DNA of 7,704 bases from Nitrospira sp. (GTDB taxonomy: Bacteria; Nitrospirota; Nitrospiria; Nitrospirales; Nitrospiraceae), in the NCBI GenBank assembly GCA_029858925.1, contig JAOUEB010000051.1, positions 1 through 7,704 of the forward strand, written 5' to 3'. The notes beneath the pieces were generated by a model. The model ran no database searches and was not told where the DNA came from. It worked only from the letters and a program-made list of their open reading frames with translations. Position 1 is the stretch's first letter. Each line of letters begins with the position of its first letter. Position numbers and translations under genes: made by a program. This document shows positions 1-5,437 of the stretch, piece by piece.

Positions 1-137
1 CCGCGCGGAGGCGGGCCGCCGACCGCGATCGGCTTGCCGGCAAGGCTTGGATCTTTCACCACGGCAGCCGATGCGAACATCGCATCGACGTCGCCGAAGA
101 GAATCTGGCGTGGCCAGCGTGTGGGGACCGTCGTCAT
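1..137 (-). CDS. dinB: Y-family DNA polymerase (DNA polymerase IV-like), N-terminal 45 codons only
   Basis: This gene is cut by the left edge; only its first 45 codons lie here. The reverse-strand translation begins MTTVPTRWPRQILFGDVDAM and continues through a stretch ending GKPIAVGG. This matches the start of Y-family translesion polymerases, in which a beta strand leads to a D-x-D-x-F/M-F-A-S motif and then to a DPSL-x-GKP-(I/V)-AVGG segment. Asp16 corresponds to the first metal-binding catalytic aspartate (Asp8 of E. coli DinB). The expected role is error-prone lesion bypass. The start could be ATG at 137 or GTG at 143; an in-frame TAA at 158-156 rules out anything longer. An AAGG at 157-154 is spaced better for the GTG. 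The gene is co-directional with the SprT-like gene, about 165 bp downstream of it, and the gap carries repeat elements. ImuB-type or other Y-family subgroups cannot be excluded because the palm and finger domains are outside the window. Confidence 0.82.
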   Translation of the reverse strand, partial: MTTVPTRWPRQILFGDVDAMFASAAVVKDPSLAGKPIAVGGPPPR

Positions 138-152
138 AGTCACTTGTCGGCG

Positions 153-168
153 ACCTTATTCACAAGGT
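153..168. promoter_or_regulatory. Perfect inverted repeat ACCTT-N6-AAGGT just upstream of the polymerase start
   Basis: The 16-bp sequence ACCTTATTCACAAGGT has 5-bp perfect arms around a 6-bp centre. It lies 10 bp upstream of the possible GTG start (143) and 16 bp upstream of the ATG (137) of the polymerase gene. On the minus-strand mRNA the arm nearest the start is AAGGT, the only Shine-Dalgarno-like sequence there. The repeat could therefore be a repressor operator (polymerases of this type are often damage-inducible) or a small hairpin that hides the ribosome binding site. Neither role is shown by the sequence, and 5-bp arms can arise by chance. Confidence 0.3.
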
Positions 169-202
169 GTCTACTGCAATCGTCGATGCGCCGCGCTGGT
201 TT

Positions 203-299
203 TCGTCGTTCGTGAAGCGTATCTCGTATCGCGCAAGCACAGATAAGACGTACTCTCTTTCTGTCCCGCGCTTCACGCTTCACGAGCTACGAGCGACGA
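203..299. repeat. Gene-less copy of the repeat termini that flank the four-helix-bundle gene
   Basis: This is the gap between the SprT-like gene and the polymerase gene. Positions 203-227 match 5812-5836 in reverse complement at 24 of 25 bases, including the exact 18-mer ACGAGATACGCTTCACGA (minus strand 227-210; plus strand 5812-5829). Positions 264-277 match the reverse complement of 5420-5433 at 13 of 14 bases. Both ends of the block around the four-helix-bundle gene are therefore present here in inverted order, with only about 36 bp between them instead of about 378 bp. The 10-bp arms TCGTGAAGCG (210-219) and CGCTTCACGA (276-285) are inverted copies of each other. A second CTTCACG unit and a GAGCGACGA motif (291-299, also at 5828-5836) extend the array towards the SprT-like stop codon. 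It is probably an intergenic repeat or miniature element. Confidence 0.6.
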
Positions 300-302
300 A
301 GA

Positions 303-995
303 TCAGGAGCGACTTCGTTGGCCCGGGGAGGAAAACTCCAGCGTCAATTGTCCCGTCGGTCTATCCGAGTCGTGGGATGCCGGTTTCCCATCTGCGCCGC
401 TTGACGGTTGACGGGTGACGTCCGAAAGACGCAATTCCTGTAACGAGCCCCGGCAGCCGCCGCATTGATGCCGGCGCGGTTCGATGGTTTTCCGCTGCCG
501 GCGATAGATCCGTCCGCAGTCCACACAACGCCACGCGAAGCGTGACAAGGCCAACACTTCTTTCTGCAGCGCATGGTAGGTGGTGACGGAGATGTCGCCT
601 GCGCGGTTGATCTCTGTCCTCTTCCGCAGAAAGTCCATGCCGTGATCGGGCCGCCGTTTCAGCACGTCGAACTGCCACTGGTGGATCATCTCATGGGCCA
701 GAGTATTCATGAGTTCCTGTTCCGCGTAGGCCGTTCGTTCGGCGAGCCGTTCTAACAGCGGGAGAGAGAGTCGAATCTCACGGCGGCAATGGCCTTCGGT
801 GGCCGGTTGGGGAGCGCGTGGCCCGCCTCGGCTGGCGAACATGCCGATCGATGAGGTGAGGCGCCGGCTCCAGACGATGGCGATCGGCGGTAACAGGCCC
901 GCAAAATATCGTCCATTCAAGTCACGCCATCGAGCCTGCAATTCTTCCGGAGACAGTGTCATTGAAACGGCCGGCGCGGCCGGATTCCGCTTCAC
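303..995 (-). CDS. SprT-like zinc metallopeptidase domain protein
   Basis: This is a 230-residue protein. An SprT-like domain covers roughly residues 15-185. The HEMIH zinc-binding and catalytic motif is at 101-105, a probable third ligand is His118 in an HG-x-D/E-F context, and a C-terminal zinc ribbon has Cys157-x2-Cys160 and Cys178-x2-Cys181. Residues 190-230 are a polar, probably disordered tail. The fold is that of the Spartan/SprT proteases; bacterial members are poorly characterised, so DNA-protein crosslink repair is only a guess, though the Y-family polymerase downstream fits a repair theme. The GTG start at 995 is chosen because GGAGG lies 6 nt upstream and because GTGA overlaps the stop of the preceding gene by 3-4 bases, which is typical of translational coupling. 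A later ATG at 962 would remove only 11 residues. It is the last gene of the gmhA operon. Confidence 0.85.
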   Translation of the reverse strand: MKRNPAAPAVSMTLSPEELQARWRDLNGRYFAGLLPPIAIVWSRRLTSSIGMFASRGGPRAPQPATEGHCRREIRLSLPLLERLAERTAYAEQELMNTLAHEMIHQWQFDVLKRRPDHGMDFLRKRTEINRAGDISVTTYHALQKEVLALSRFAWRCVDCGRIYRRQRKTIEPRRHQCGGCRGSLQELRLSDVTRQPSSGADGKPASHDSDRPTGQLTLEFSSPGQRSRS

Positions 996-1984
996 CCCAA
1001 CTCCTCCCGTACCGAAGCGGCGAGGAGCGGCAGCATGATTTCATGGTGGCCCGTCAAGGAATAGCCCTTGCCGCCCTTCTGGGTGGGACGCCGGACCACG
1101 TTGGTTTGTGGCCGGTAGTGGGAGAGAAAATCCATATTGACCGTGGTGATGTTGGCGAGCGGATGGCCGAGATTTCGCCCCAACGACAGGGCTTTCAGAA
1201 ACACTTCAGGGAGAATCACGGCCGATCCGATGTTCAGATAGACGCCGCCATCCATGCCGGCCACGACGGCGGCCAGGCGCCTGAAATCGAGGAGCGAGGT
1301 GGCGCCGATTGCGGCCCCATCGGCAGACGGGTGCATGTGAATGATATCGGTGCCCAGCGCGACATGCACCGTCACCGGCAGGCCGAGCCGCGCGCCGGCA
1401 GCCAAGATGCTCGTGGCCCGGTTCGGAAACTGATCGGGATGCCCGTCGATGTGGCGGCCGATGGCCTCGCCGAGCCCTTCGCCCTCTTTGGCGCCACGGC
1501 CGATGGCTTCGTTCAGGATGCGCCCCGTTTCTTCGGCCATGCCGAATCGTCCGTCGTCGATTTCGGCGTCGACTTCTTCGGAAGTGTGGCCCATCAAGGC
1601 CAATTCAAAATCGTGGATGATGCCGGCGCCGTTCATCGCGACGGCGGTGACGATGCCGCGCTCCATCAAGTCCGTCACAATCGGGGCGAGGCCCACTTTG
1701 ATCACGTGCGCGCCGAGACCGGCGATGACAGGCCGGCCCCTTCGGTGGGCCTGTGCGATGGCCTTTGCTACGGCCCGCAGTGTTTTCACCGCCAGAATAT
1801 CGGGCAAGCCGGCGCAGAATTTCGTGAACGATCCGCCAGCCTTCCAGGGAGCGGCAAAGTTGGATACTTGCACCAGGCTATGGCGTTTTTTAAGCGGATA
1901 GGTCTTGAGAGCCGATACGTCGATCGGTCGAATCAACGCAGGCAGGGGACGCTTGGGTGTAGTCCGATCAGGACGTTTTGCCAA
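992..1984 (-). CDS. Deoxyhypusine-synthase-like protein of unknown function, next to gmhA
   Basis: This 330-residue soluble protein has no signal peptide or membrane helix. Its core resembles the NAD-binding Rossmann-like fold of the deoxyhypusine/homospermidine synthase family: a glycine-rich VIAGLGAHVIKVG (86-98), AMNGAGIIHDFE (116-127, compare the T/N-AGG-x-x-ED-F motif of the family), GTDIIHMHP (211-219), and a TVNMDFLSHYRPQ segment (281-293). The usual SWGK-type catalytic lysine segment is not obvious. Bacteria lack eIF5A, so true hypusine formation is unlikely and the substrate is unknown. The TTG at 1984 is the only sensible start: an in-frame TAG lies at 1999-1997, and AGAGGA sits 8 nt upstream of the TTG. 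The gene overlaps the end of gmhA by 17 bp and its stop overlaps the SprT-like start, so all three are probably translated together. A role in heptose or cell-envelope metabolism is inferred from context only. Confidence 0.8.
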   Translation of the reverse strand: MAKRPDRTTPKRPLPALIRPIDVSALKTYPLKKRHSLVQVSNFAAPWKAGGSFTKFCAGLPDILAVKTLRAVAKAIAQAHRRGRPVIAGLGAHVIKVGLAPIVTDLMERGIVTAVAMNGAGIIHDFELALMGHTSEEVDAEIDDGRFGMAEETGRILNEAIGRGAKEGEGLGEAIGRHIDGHPDQFPNRATSILAAGARLGLPVTVHVALGTDIIHMHPSADGAAIGATSLLDFRRLAAVVAGMDGGVYLNIGSAVILPEVFLKALSLGRNLGHPLANITTVNMDFLSHYRPQTNVVRRPTQKGGKGYSLTGHHEIMLPLLAASVREELG

Positions 1985-2546
1985 GGAGCTGTTCCTCTAC
2001 CAGTTCACACAGGATATGGCCCAGCGTGATGTGGCTTTCTTGAATCCGAGAGGTGACGGTGGACGGCACGACGAACGGATAATCGACGAGTCCGGCCAGT
2101 TTGCCGCCGTTCGCGCCGGTCCAGGCGATCGTCGTCAATCCGCATTCGCGGGCCGCTACGGCGCCTTTCAATACATTGGGCGAATTGCCGCTGGTGCTGA
2201 TGGCGACGGCAACGTCGCCTTTCCGTCCGTGCGCCCGCACTTGGCGCGCGAACAACTCGTCGTAACCGTAATCGTTGGCGATGCAGGTGATGGCGGCGAT
2301 GTCCGTCGCCAAGGCGATCGCGGGCAAGGGGATGCGGTCGCGTTTGTACCGTCCGACAAATTCCGCTGCGATATGGGCCGCGTCGGTGGCGCTGCCGCCG
2401 TTGCCGAACAATAAGATTTTATAGCCGCCGCGAAATGCCGCCGCCATCAGTGTCGCCACCTGGGCGATCCGGTCGGCATGCTCGCGGGCGAATTGTTGCT
2501 TGACGATGGCGCTGTCGGCAAAGGCCGCGAGGATCGATTCTTTCAT
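1968..2546 (-). CDS. gmhA: Phosphoheptose isomerase GmhA (sedoheptulose 7-phosphate isomerase)
   Basis: This enzyme converts sedoheptulose 7-phosphate to D-glycero-D-manno-heptose 7-phosphate, the first step of ADP-heptose synthesis for the lipopolysaccharide core, in the cytoplasm. With the ATG at 2546 it has 192 residues, the same length as E. coli GmhA. One SIS domain is visible: the phosphate-binding GNGGS loop at 48-52, Glu62 in AAEFVGRY, the STSGNS loop near 117-122, and Gln169 and His177 in RIQES-x-x-x-x-GH. Glu62, Gln169 and His177 line up, at a constant offset of three, with E. coli Glu65, Gln172 and His180. The frame is open back to a TTG at 2582, but that TTG is the -35 box of the promoter, so the ATG is preferred. 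DiaA-type SIS proteins are the main alternative; the metal and catalytic residues favour GmhA. It heads an operon with the deoxyhypusine-synthase-like and SprT-like genes. Confidence 0.9.
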   Translation of the reverse strand: MKESILAAFADSAIVKQQFAREHADRIAQVATLMAAAFRGGYKILLFGNGGSATDAAHIAAEFVGRYKRDRIPLPAIALATDIAAITCIANDYGYDELFARQVRAHGRKGDVAVAISTSGNSPNVLKGAVAARECGLTTIAWTGANGGKLAGLVDYPFVVPSTVTSRIQESHITLGHILCELVEEQLLGKTS

Positions 2547-2553
2547 GGGCGCG

Positions 2554-2582
2554 ATTTTAGGCGAGGCAGTGCATCGTGTCAA
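2554..2582 (-). promoter_or_regulatory. Sigma70-type promoter of gmhA, predicting a leaderless mRNA
   Basis: Read on the minus strand, a perfect -35 TTGACA (2582-2577) is followed by a 17-bp spacer and the -10 box TAAAAT (2559-2554, 5 of 6 to consensus). The gmhA ATG begins only 8 positions after the last -10 base, at 2546. Transcription would therefore start at about 2547-2546, at the ATG itself. No Shine-Dalgarno sequence lies between, which agrees with a leaderless transcript. Confidence 0.7.
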
Positions 2583-2603
2583 ACTACGGCGCAGCCCGGC
2601 TGG

Positions 2604-3542
2604 TCATGGTTTCACAGGAGTGGATGTTCCAGTCTGCTTGATGGCGTTCATCGCCAATGCCAGCATCGATCCGACATCGGCTACACTGGCGGGAAGCACG
2701 AGGGTGTTGCTCGACTTGGCCAGTTCGCCGAATTTGTCGATGTATTGTTCGGCCACGCGCAGCTGCACGGCTTCTTGCCCTCCGGGGACTTTGATCGATT
2801 CCGCGACGGTGCGCAATCCCTCGGCAGTGGCCCGCGCGATGGCCAGGATGGCGGAGGCCGCGCCGTCGGCTTCGTTGATCTGTTGCTGTTTATTGGCTTC
2901 GGACGCCTTGATGACTTGTTGCTTTTGGCCCTCGGCCTGATTGATCGCGGCGTCGCGCTCGCCTTCAGACGTGAGAATCACGGCGCGTTTCTCTCGCTCC
3001 GCCCGCATTTGCTTCTCCATCGCGTTCAACACGTCTTTCGGCGGAGTAATGTTCTTGATCTCGTACCGCAACACTTTCGCTCCCCAGGCTTCCGAGGCCT
3101 TGTCCAGCTCGTTCACCACCTGGATGTTGATATTGGTCCGCTCCTCGAACGTCCGGTCGAGTTCGATCTTGCCGATCTCGCTTCGCAGCGTGGTTTGCGC
3201 GAGCTGGAGCAACGCGAAATTGTGGTCACTGATGCCATAGGATGCGCGTTTAGGGTCCAAGATCTTGAGGTATAAGATGCCGTCCACCGAGACCTGCACG
3301 TTGTCGCGCGTGATACAGACCTGTTCCGGGATGTCGATCGCGGCTTCTTTCAGCGAATGTTTGTAGCGGATGCGATCGATGAAGGGCACGAGGATGTGAA
3401 ACCCGGCATCCAGCGTCGTCGAATACTTGCCGAGTCGTTCGACGACATAGGCGCTCTGTTGGGGTACGACCACCGCGGTTTTGCCGATGACGATTACCAC
3501 CAGCAACGCCAGCATCAGCACCACGAACAGTCCTTCGGTCAT
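2604..3542 (-). CDS. SPFH/band 7 (stomatin-like, QmcA-type) membrane protein
   Basis: This is a 312-residue membrane-anchored scaffold protein of the stomatin/prohibitin/flotillin/HflK (SPFH) superfamily. One N-terminal transmembrane helix (about residues 4-24) has almost no sequence before it. The SPFH domain follows (about 25-185), with the typical VVPQQSAYVVERLGKY opening and the GFHILVPFIDRI segment. An Ala/Glu/Gln-rich, probably coiled-coil region spans about 175-245, and a C-terminal segment holds the LVLP motif (281-284). Such proteins oligomerise in the membrane and are linked to membrane microdomains and protease control; the exact role is not known. The start at 3542 is supported by GGGAGGA 7 nt upstream. 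The gene lies 37 bp downstream of an NfeD-family gene, the classic partner, and the two probably share the promoter at 4099-4071. The size and layout are normal for the family. Confidence 0.92.
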   Translation of the reverse strand: MTEGLFVVLMLALLVVIVIGKTAVVVPQQSAYVVERLGKYSTTLDAGFHILVPFIDRIRYKHSLKEAAIDIPEQVCITRDNVQVSVDGILYLKILDPKRASYGISDHNFALLQLAQTTLRSEIGKIELDRTFEERTNINIQVVNELDKASEAWGAKVLRYEIKNITPPKDVLNAMEKQMRAEREKRAVILTSEGERDAAINQAEGQKQQVIKASEANKQQQINEADGAASAILAIARATAEGLRTVAESIKVPGGQEAVQLRVAEQYIDKFGELAKSSNTLVLPASVADVGSMLALAMNAIKQTGTSTPVKP

Positions 3543-3579
3543 CGTTGTGTCCTCCCAGCCGATCTCAATGTGCTTCGTT

Positions 3580-4014
3580 TCATTCTGCCATGATCCACAG
3601 CGTCAGCCCTTCGACGCGATCGACCCTGCAACGTTGGTGTTTCAGCAACGGAGTGAGGCCGGCATTGTGAGCGGTCCAGACGGTGCCGCGCAATTCTGCC
3701 TTGCCTGTAGCGCCGGCTGCGAGGTCTTCGAGCGGGGTTGCCTGTTCCCCCGCAAGGGTATCCATGGGAGGCAGATTCCTGTCCTGACGGGTCATCCAGG
3801 CCAAGAGGGAGCCTCGGAACATCAGCAGTGACAGGATTGCCAGGCCGGAGAACATGAGCCACTGCAGCCATTCCGCCTGCGCGAACCCTACACCGGTCAG
3901 GCCGCCCACAATCAATGCCGCCAGGCCAAAGAAGAGCATGTAGAAACCGCCTGGCGTGACCATTTCGATGCCAAGCAGCAAGAAACCGAGCAGTACCCAA
4001 TACCACCAGAGCAT
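3580..4014 (-). CDS. NfeD-family membrane protein (short form), partner of the SPFH protein
   Basis: This is a 144-residue short NfeD protein without the N-terminal ClpP-like protease domain of the long form. Residues 1-75 hold hydrophobic helices (about 4-18, 23-42 and 50-67) with the family-type GIEMVTPGGFYMLFFG segment. After a linker with an acidic patch (78-98), residues about 100-142 form the OB-fold domain, recognisable by the GKAELRGTVW motif (104-113) and the closing LTLWI strand. NfeD and SPFH proteins are a conserved pair thought to act together in the membrane. The ATG at 4014 has GAGG 7-8 nt upstream. The gene is first in a two-gene unit with the SPFH gene and is divergent from the CARF gene across a 150-bp gap that holds a promoter for each direction. 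Confidence 0.9.
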   Translation of the reverse strand: MLWWYWVLLGFLLLGIEMVTPGGFYMLFFGLAALIVGGLTGVGFAQAEWLQWLMFSGLAILSLLMFRGSLLAWMTRQDRNLPPMDTLAGEQATPLEDLAAGATGKAELRGTVWTAHNAGLTPLLKHQRCRVDRVEGLTLWIMAE

Positions 4015-4032
4015 CAGGAGACCTCGTTAAAC

Positions 4033-4053
4033 ATGCGATACGACGATGCGATA
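4033..4053. repeat. Short direct repeat ATGCGATA in the nfeD leader
   Basis: ATGCGATA occurs at 4033-4040 and again at 4046-4053, a 13-bp period, between the predicted nfeD transcription start and its ribosome binding site. It could be a protein-binding site, but it is short and may be chance. Confidence 0.2.
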
Positions 4054-4070
4054 GGGAAGGCTTCAGCGAA

Positions 4071-4099
4071 AGTCTAGGCTCGTTTCAGGAGGCCGTCAA
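4071..4099 (-). promoter_or_regulatory. Predicted sigma70-type promoter of the nfeD-SPFH pair
   Basis: On the minus strand a -35 box TTGACG (4099-4094, 5 of 6) is followed by exactly 17 bp and the -10 box TAGACT (4076-4071, 4 of 6). Transcription would start near 4064, leaving a leader of about 50 nt that ends in a normal Shine-Dalgarno sequence before the ATG at 4014. It is divergent from the CARF gene promoter, with the two -35 boxes about 28 bp apart. Confidence 0.5.
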
Positions 4100-4126
4100 G
4101 CAGAGGGGCGATTGGAGAATGCTGAA

Positions 4127-4155
4127 TTGATCGATCGGGAAGTCGATGGTATAGT
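4127..4155 (+). promoter_or_regulatory. Predicted promoter of the CARF gene, nearly leaderless
   Basis: A -35 box TTGATC (4127-4132, 4 of 6) is followed by a 17-bp spacer and the -10 box TATAGT (4150-4155, 5 of 6). The ATG at 4165 lies only 10 positions after the -10 box, so the predicted transcription start (about 4162) leaves a leader of 0-3 nt. No Shine-Dalgarno sequence is present upstream of the ATG. Confidence 0.6.
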
Positions 4156-4164
4156 CCGCGCGCA

Positions 4165-5424
4165 ATGGCACACGATCAACCGATCAAAGCGCTGGTGATT
4201 GCCTTGACCGAAGATACCGCGGCGGCGGTCTATTCAATCAACCGGCTCAAGCCGGACGCCCTCTGTTTTGTGCTGCCGGAAGCAGGCAAGGCGGCGGTGG
4301 AGTCGGCAGTGCAGCCCAAGATCGAACGGATGCCGAGGCGGTGGGACTGGATCGTGACCGCGGAGACCGGCGAATTTGCCGGCTGCTACCAGACGCTCGC
4401 CCGGTCGCTTCCCGATCTGTTGCGGACCTGGGAGGTGCAACCAGGCGAACTGGTCGTCGATGTGACCGGGGCGACGCCGGCCATGACGGGCGCATTGACC
4501 ATCGCGGCGCTGCCGTGGAGTTCTCGTATCGTGTCGCTCATTCCGGCTCGCGAAGGCCAGGACGGTGAGCCGTTCGATCTGGACGGAAAGCCGGTAGTAT
4601 GGACACAGATCAATCCCTGGGACGACGCGGCGACGGTGTCGCGCCGCGAGGGGGGCGAGGTCTTCAATCGGGGACATTTTTCTGCCGCCGTCACACTATT
4701 CCGCGCGATTGAGATGCGGGTCAGCGGCGGGAACAAGCCGCTCTATCGGGCATTTGCGGATTTGGCGGAGGGGTACGATTTCTGGGAACGGTTTCACTAT
4801 CGCCAGGCCTGGGACAAATTGAAGACGGCGGCGAAGGCGCTTGAAATGGCCTCGCTCTGGGGCGGGCCGCCGGGGTTGAAAGCCGTGCTGCCGGCCATCA
4901 AAGCCAACGCGAGTTTCCTCGAAAAGCTGGTTCTCGATCCGGCGGAGGTCAAGGAGTTGCTGCTGCTGGATCTCTTGGCCCATGCGGGCCGGAGGCTTCA
5001 TGCGGGGCGTGATCCGGAGTCGGCCATGATTGTGCTCGTCCGCGCGCTTGAAGCGGTGGCGCAGCGCCGGCTTTTCAAGCCGCACAACATCAAGAGTTGG
5101 GACGTGCGGCCGGAGCAACTCCCGCAGACCCTCCAGGAAACCTGCCGAACTTGTTATCTTGAAGACATCGACGGCAAGTACAAGCTGCCGCTGCAAGCTC
5201 AGTTTCGCGTGCTGGCCGGATTGGGCGATCAATTGGGCCAAGCCTTCCTCCGCGAGTGGCCCACGATGAAGCCGCTGCTCGACGCCGCCAACCATGCGGT
5301 GCTCGGCCATGGCTTCGAGCCGATCAAGTCTGAGCGCGTGCAGCAACTGTACGAGGTGGTCGTCAAGCTGATGGGCGTGGCTGACAGTTCATTGCCGATC
5401 TTCCCCAAGCTCAACCTTTCGTGA
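4165..5424 (+). CDS. TIGR02710/Cas02710-family CARF protein with a degenerate HEPN-like C-terminus
   Basis: This is a 419-residue protein. Residues 7-125 look like a CARF (Rossmann-like, cyclic-oligonucleotide-sensing) domain: a first strand IKALVIALTED (7-17) and the nucleotide-loop motif DVTGATPAM (99-107). The middle and C-terminal parts match the family as I remember it: NRGHFSAAVTLF (168-179), a W-x-R-F-x-x-x-x-A-W helix (207-216), DLLAHAGRRLHAGRDPESA (269-287), RALEAVAQRRL (293-303), a LAGLGDQLGQAFL segment (350-362) and NHAVLGHGFEPI (376-387). In relatives these proteins are type III CRISPR accessory factors. Two hallmarks differ here: GGTK is GATP (Lys replaced by Pro105), and the R-N-x-S-x-L-A-H HEPN motif has Ala375 in place of Arg, with His382 kept. 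No array or other cas gene is in the window. The start is fixed by the first CARF strand and a promoter 10 bp upstream. The stop codon lies in repeat sequence. Confidence 0.8.
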   Translation: MAHDQPIKALVIALTEDTAAAVYSINRLKPDALCFVLPEAGKAAVESAVQPKIERMPRRWDWIVTAETGEFAGCYQTLARSLPDLLRTWEVQPGELVVDVTGATPAMTGALTIAALPWSSRIVSLIPAREGQDGEPFDLDGKPVVWTQINPWDDAATVSRREGGEVFNRGHFSAAVTLFRAIEMRVSGGNKPLYRAFADLAEGYDFWERFHYRQAWDKLKTAAKALEMASLWGGPPGLKAVLPAIKANASFLEKLVLDPAEVKELLLLDLLAHAGRRLHAGRDPESAMIVLVRALEAVAQRRLFKPHNIKSWDVRPEQLPQTLQETCRTCYLEDIDGKYKLPLQAQFRVLAGLGDQLGQAFLREWPTMKPLLDAANHAVLGHGFEPIKSERVQQLYEVVVKLMGVADSSLPIFPKLNLS

Positions 5425-5433
5425 AGCGCGAGA
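5418..5433 (+). repeat. Left terminus of the block carrying the four-helix-bundle gene
   Basis: The sequence TTCGTGAAGCGCGAGA begins inside the last codons of the CARF gene; its TGA stop (5422-5424) is part of the repeat. Positions 5420-5433 match the reverse complement of 264-277 at 13 of 14 bases. The 10-mer TCGTGAAGCG (5419-5428) is the exact inverse of CGCTTCACGA at 5820-5829, on the other side of the four-helix-bundle gene. Confidence 0.6.
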
Positions 5434-5437
5434 AAAT

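Noticed and set aside
34..418. Two overlapping plus-strand frames across the left gap
   Set aside because: They run through the antisense of the polymerase gene, the repeat island and the end of the SprT-like gene, with no coding character.
956..2029. A 357-codon open frame on the plus strand, longer than the gene opposite it
   Set aside because: It is antisense to the deoxyhypusine-synthase-like gene. Its translation is low in hydrophobic order, rich in Arg, Gly, His and Asp, and has no family motif, while the minus-strand protein has clear conserved motifs and good start signals.
2587..2603. CAGCCCGGCTG palindrome after the SPFH stop as a terminator
   Set aside because: The stem is 5 bp with a 1-nt loop and no T-tract follows, so it is not a credible terminator.
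2478..3275. A 265-codon open frame on the plus strand
   Set aside because: It is antisense to the SPFH gene, which has clear domain structure. The plus-strand product is a typical GC-rich shadow frame.
4696..5346. A 216-codon open frame on the minus strand
   Set aside because: It is antisense to the CARF gene; composition is Arg/His/Leu-rich with no motif and no start signal.
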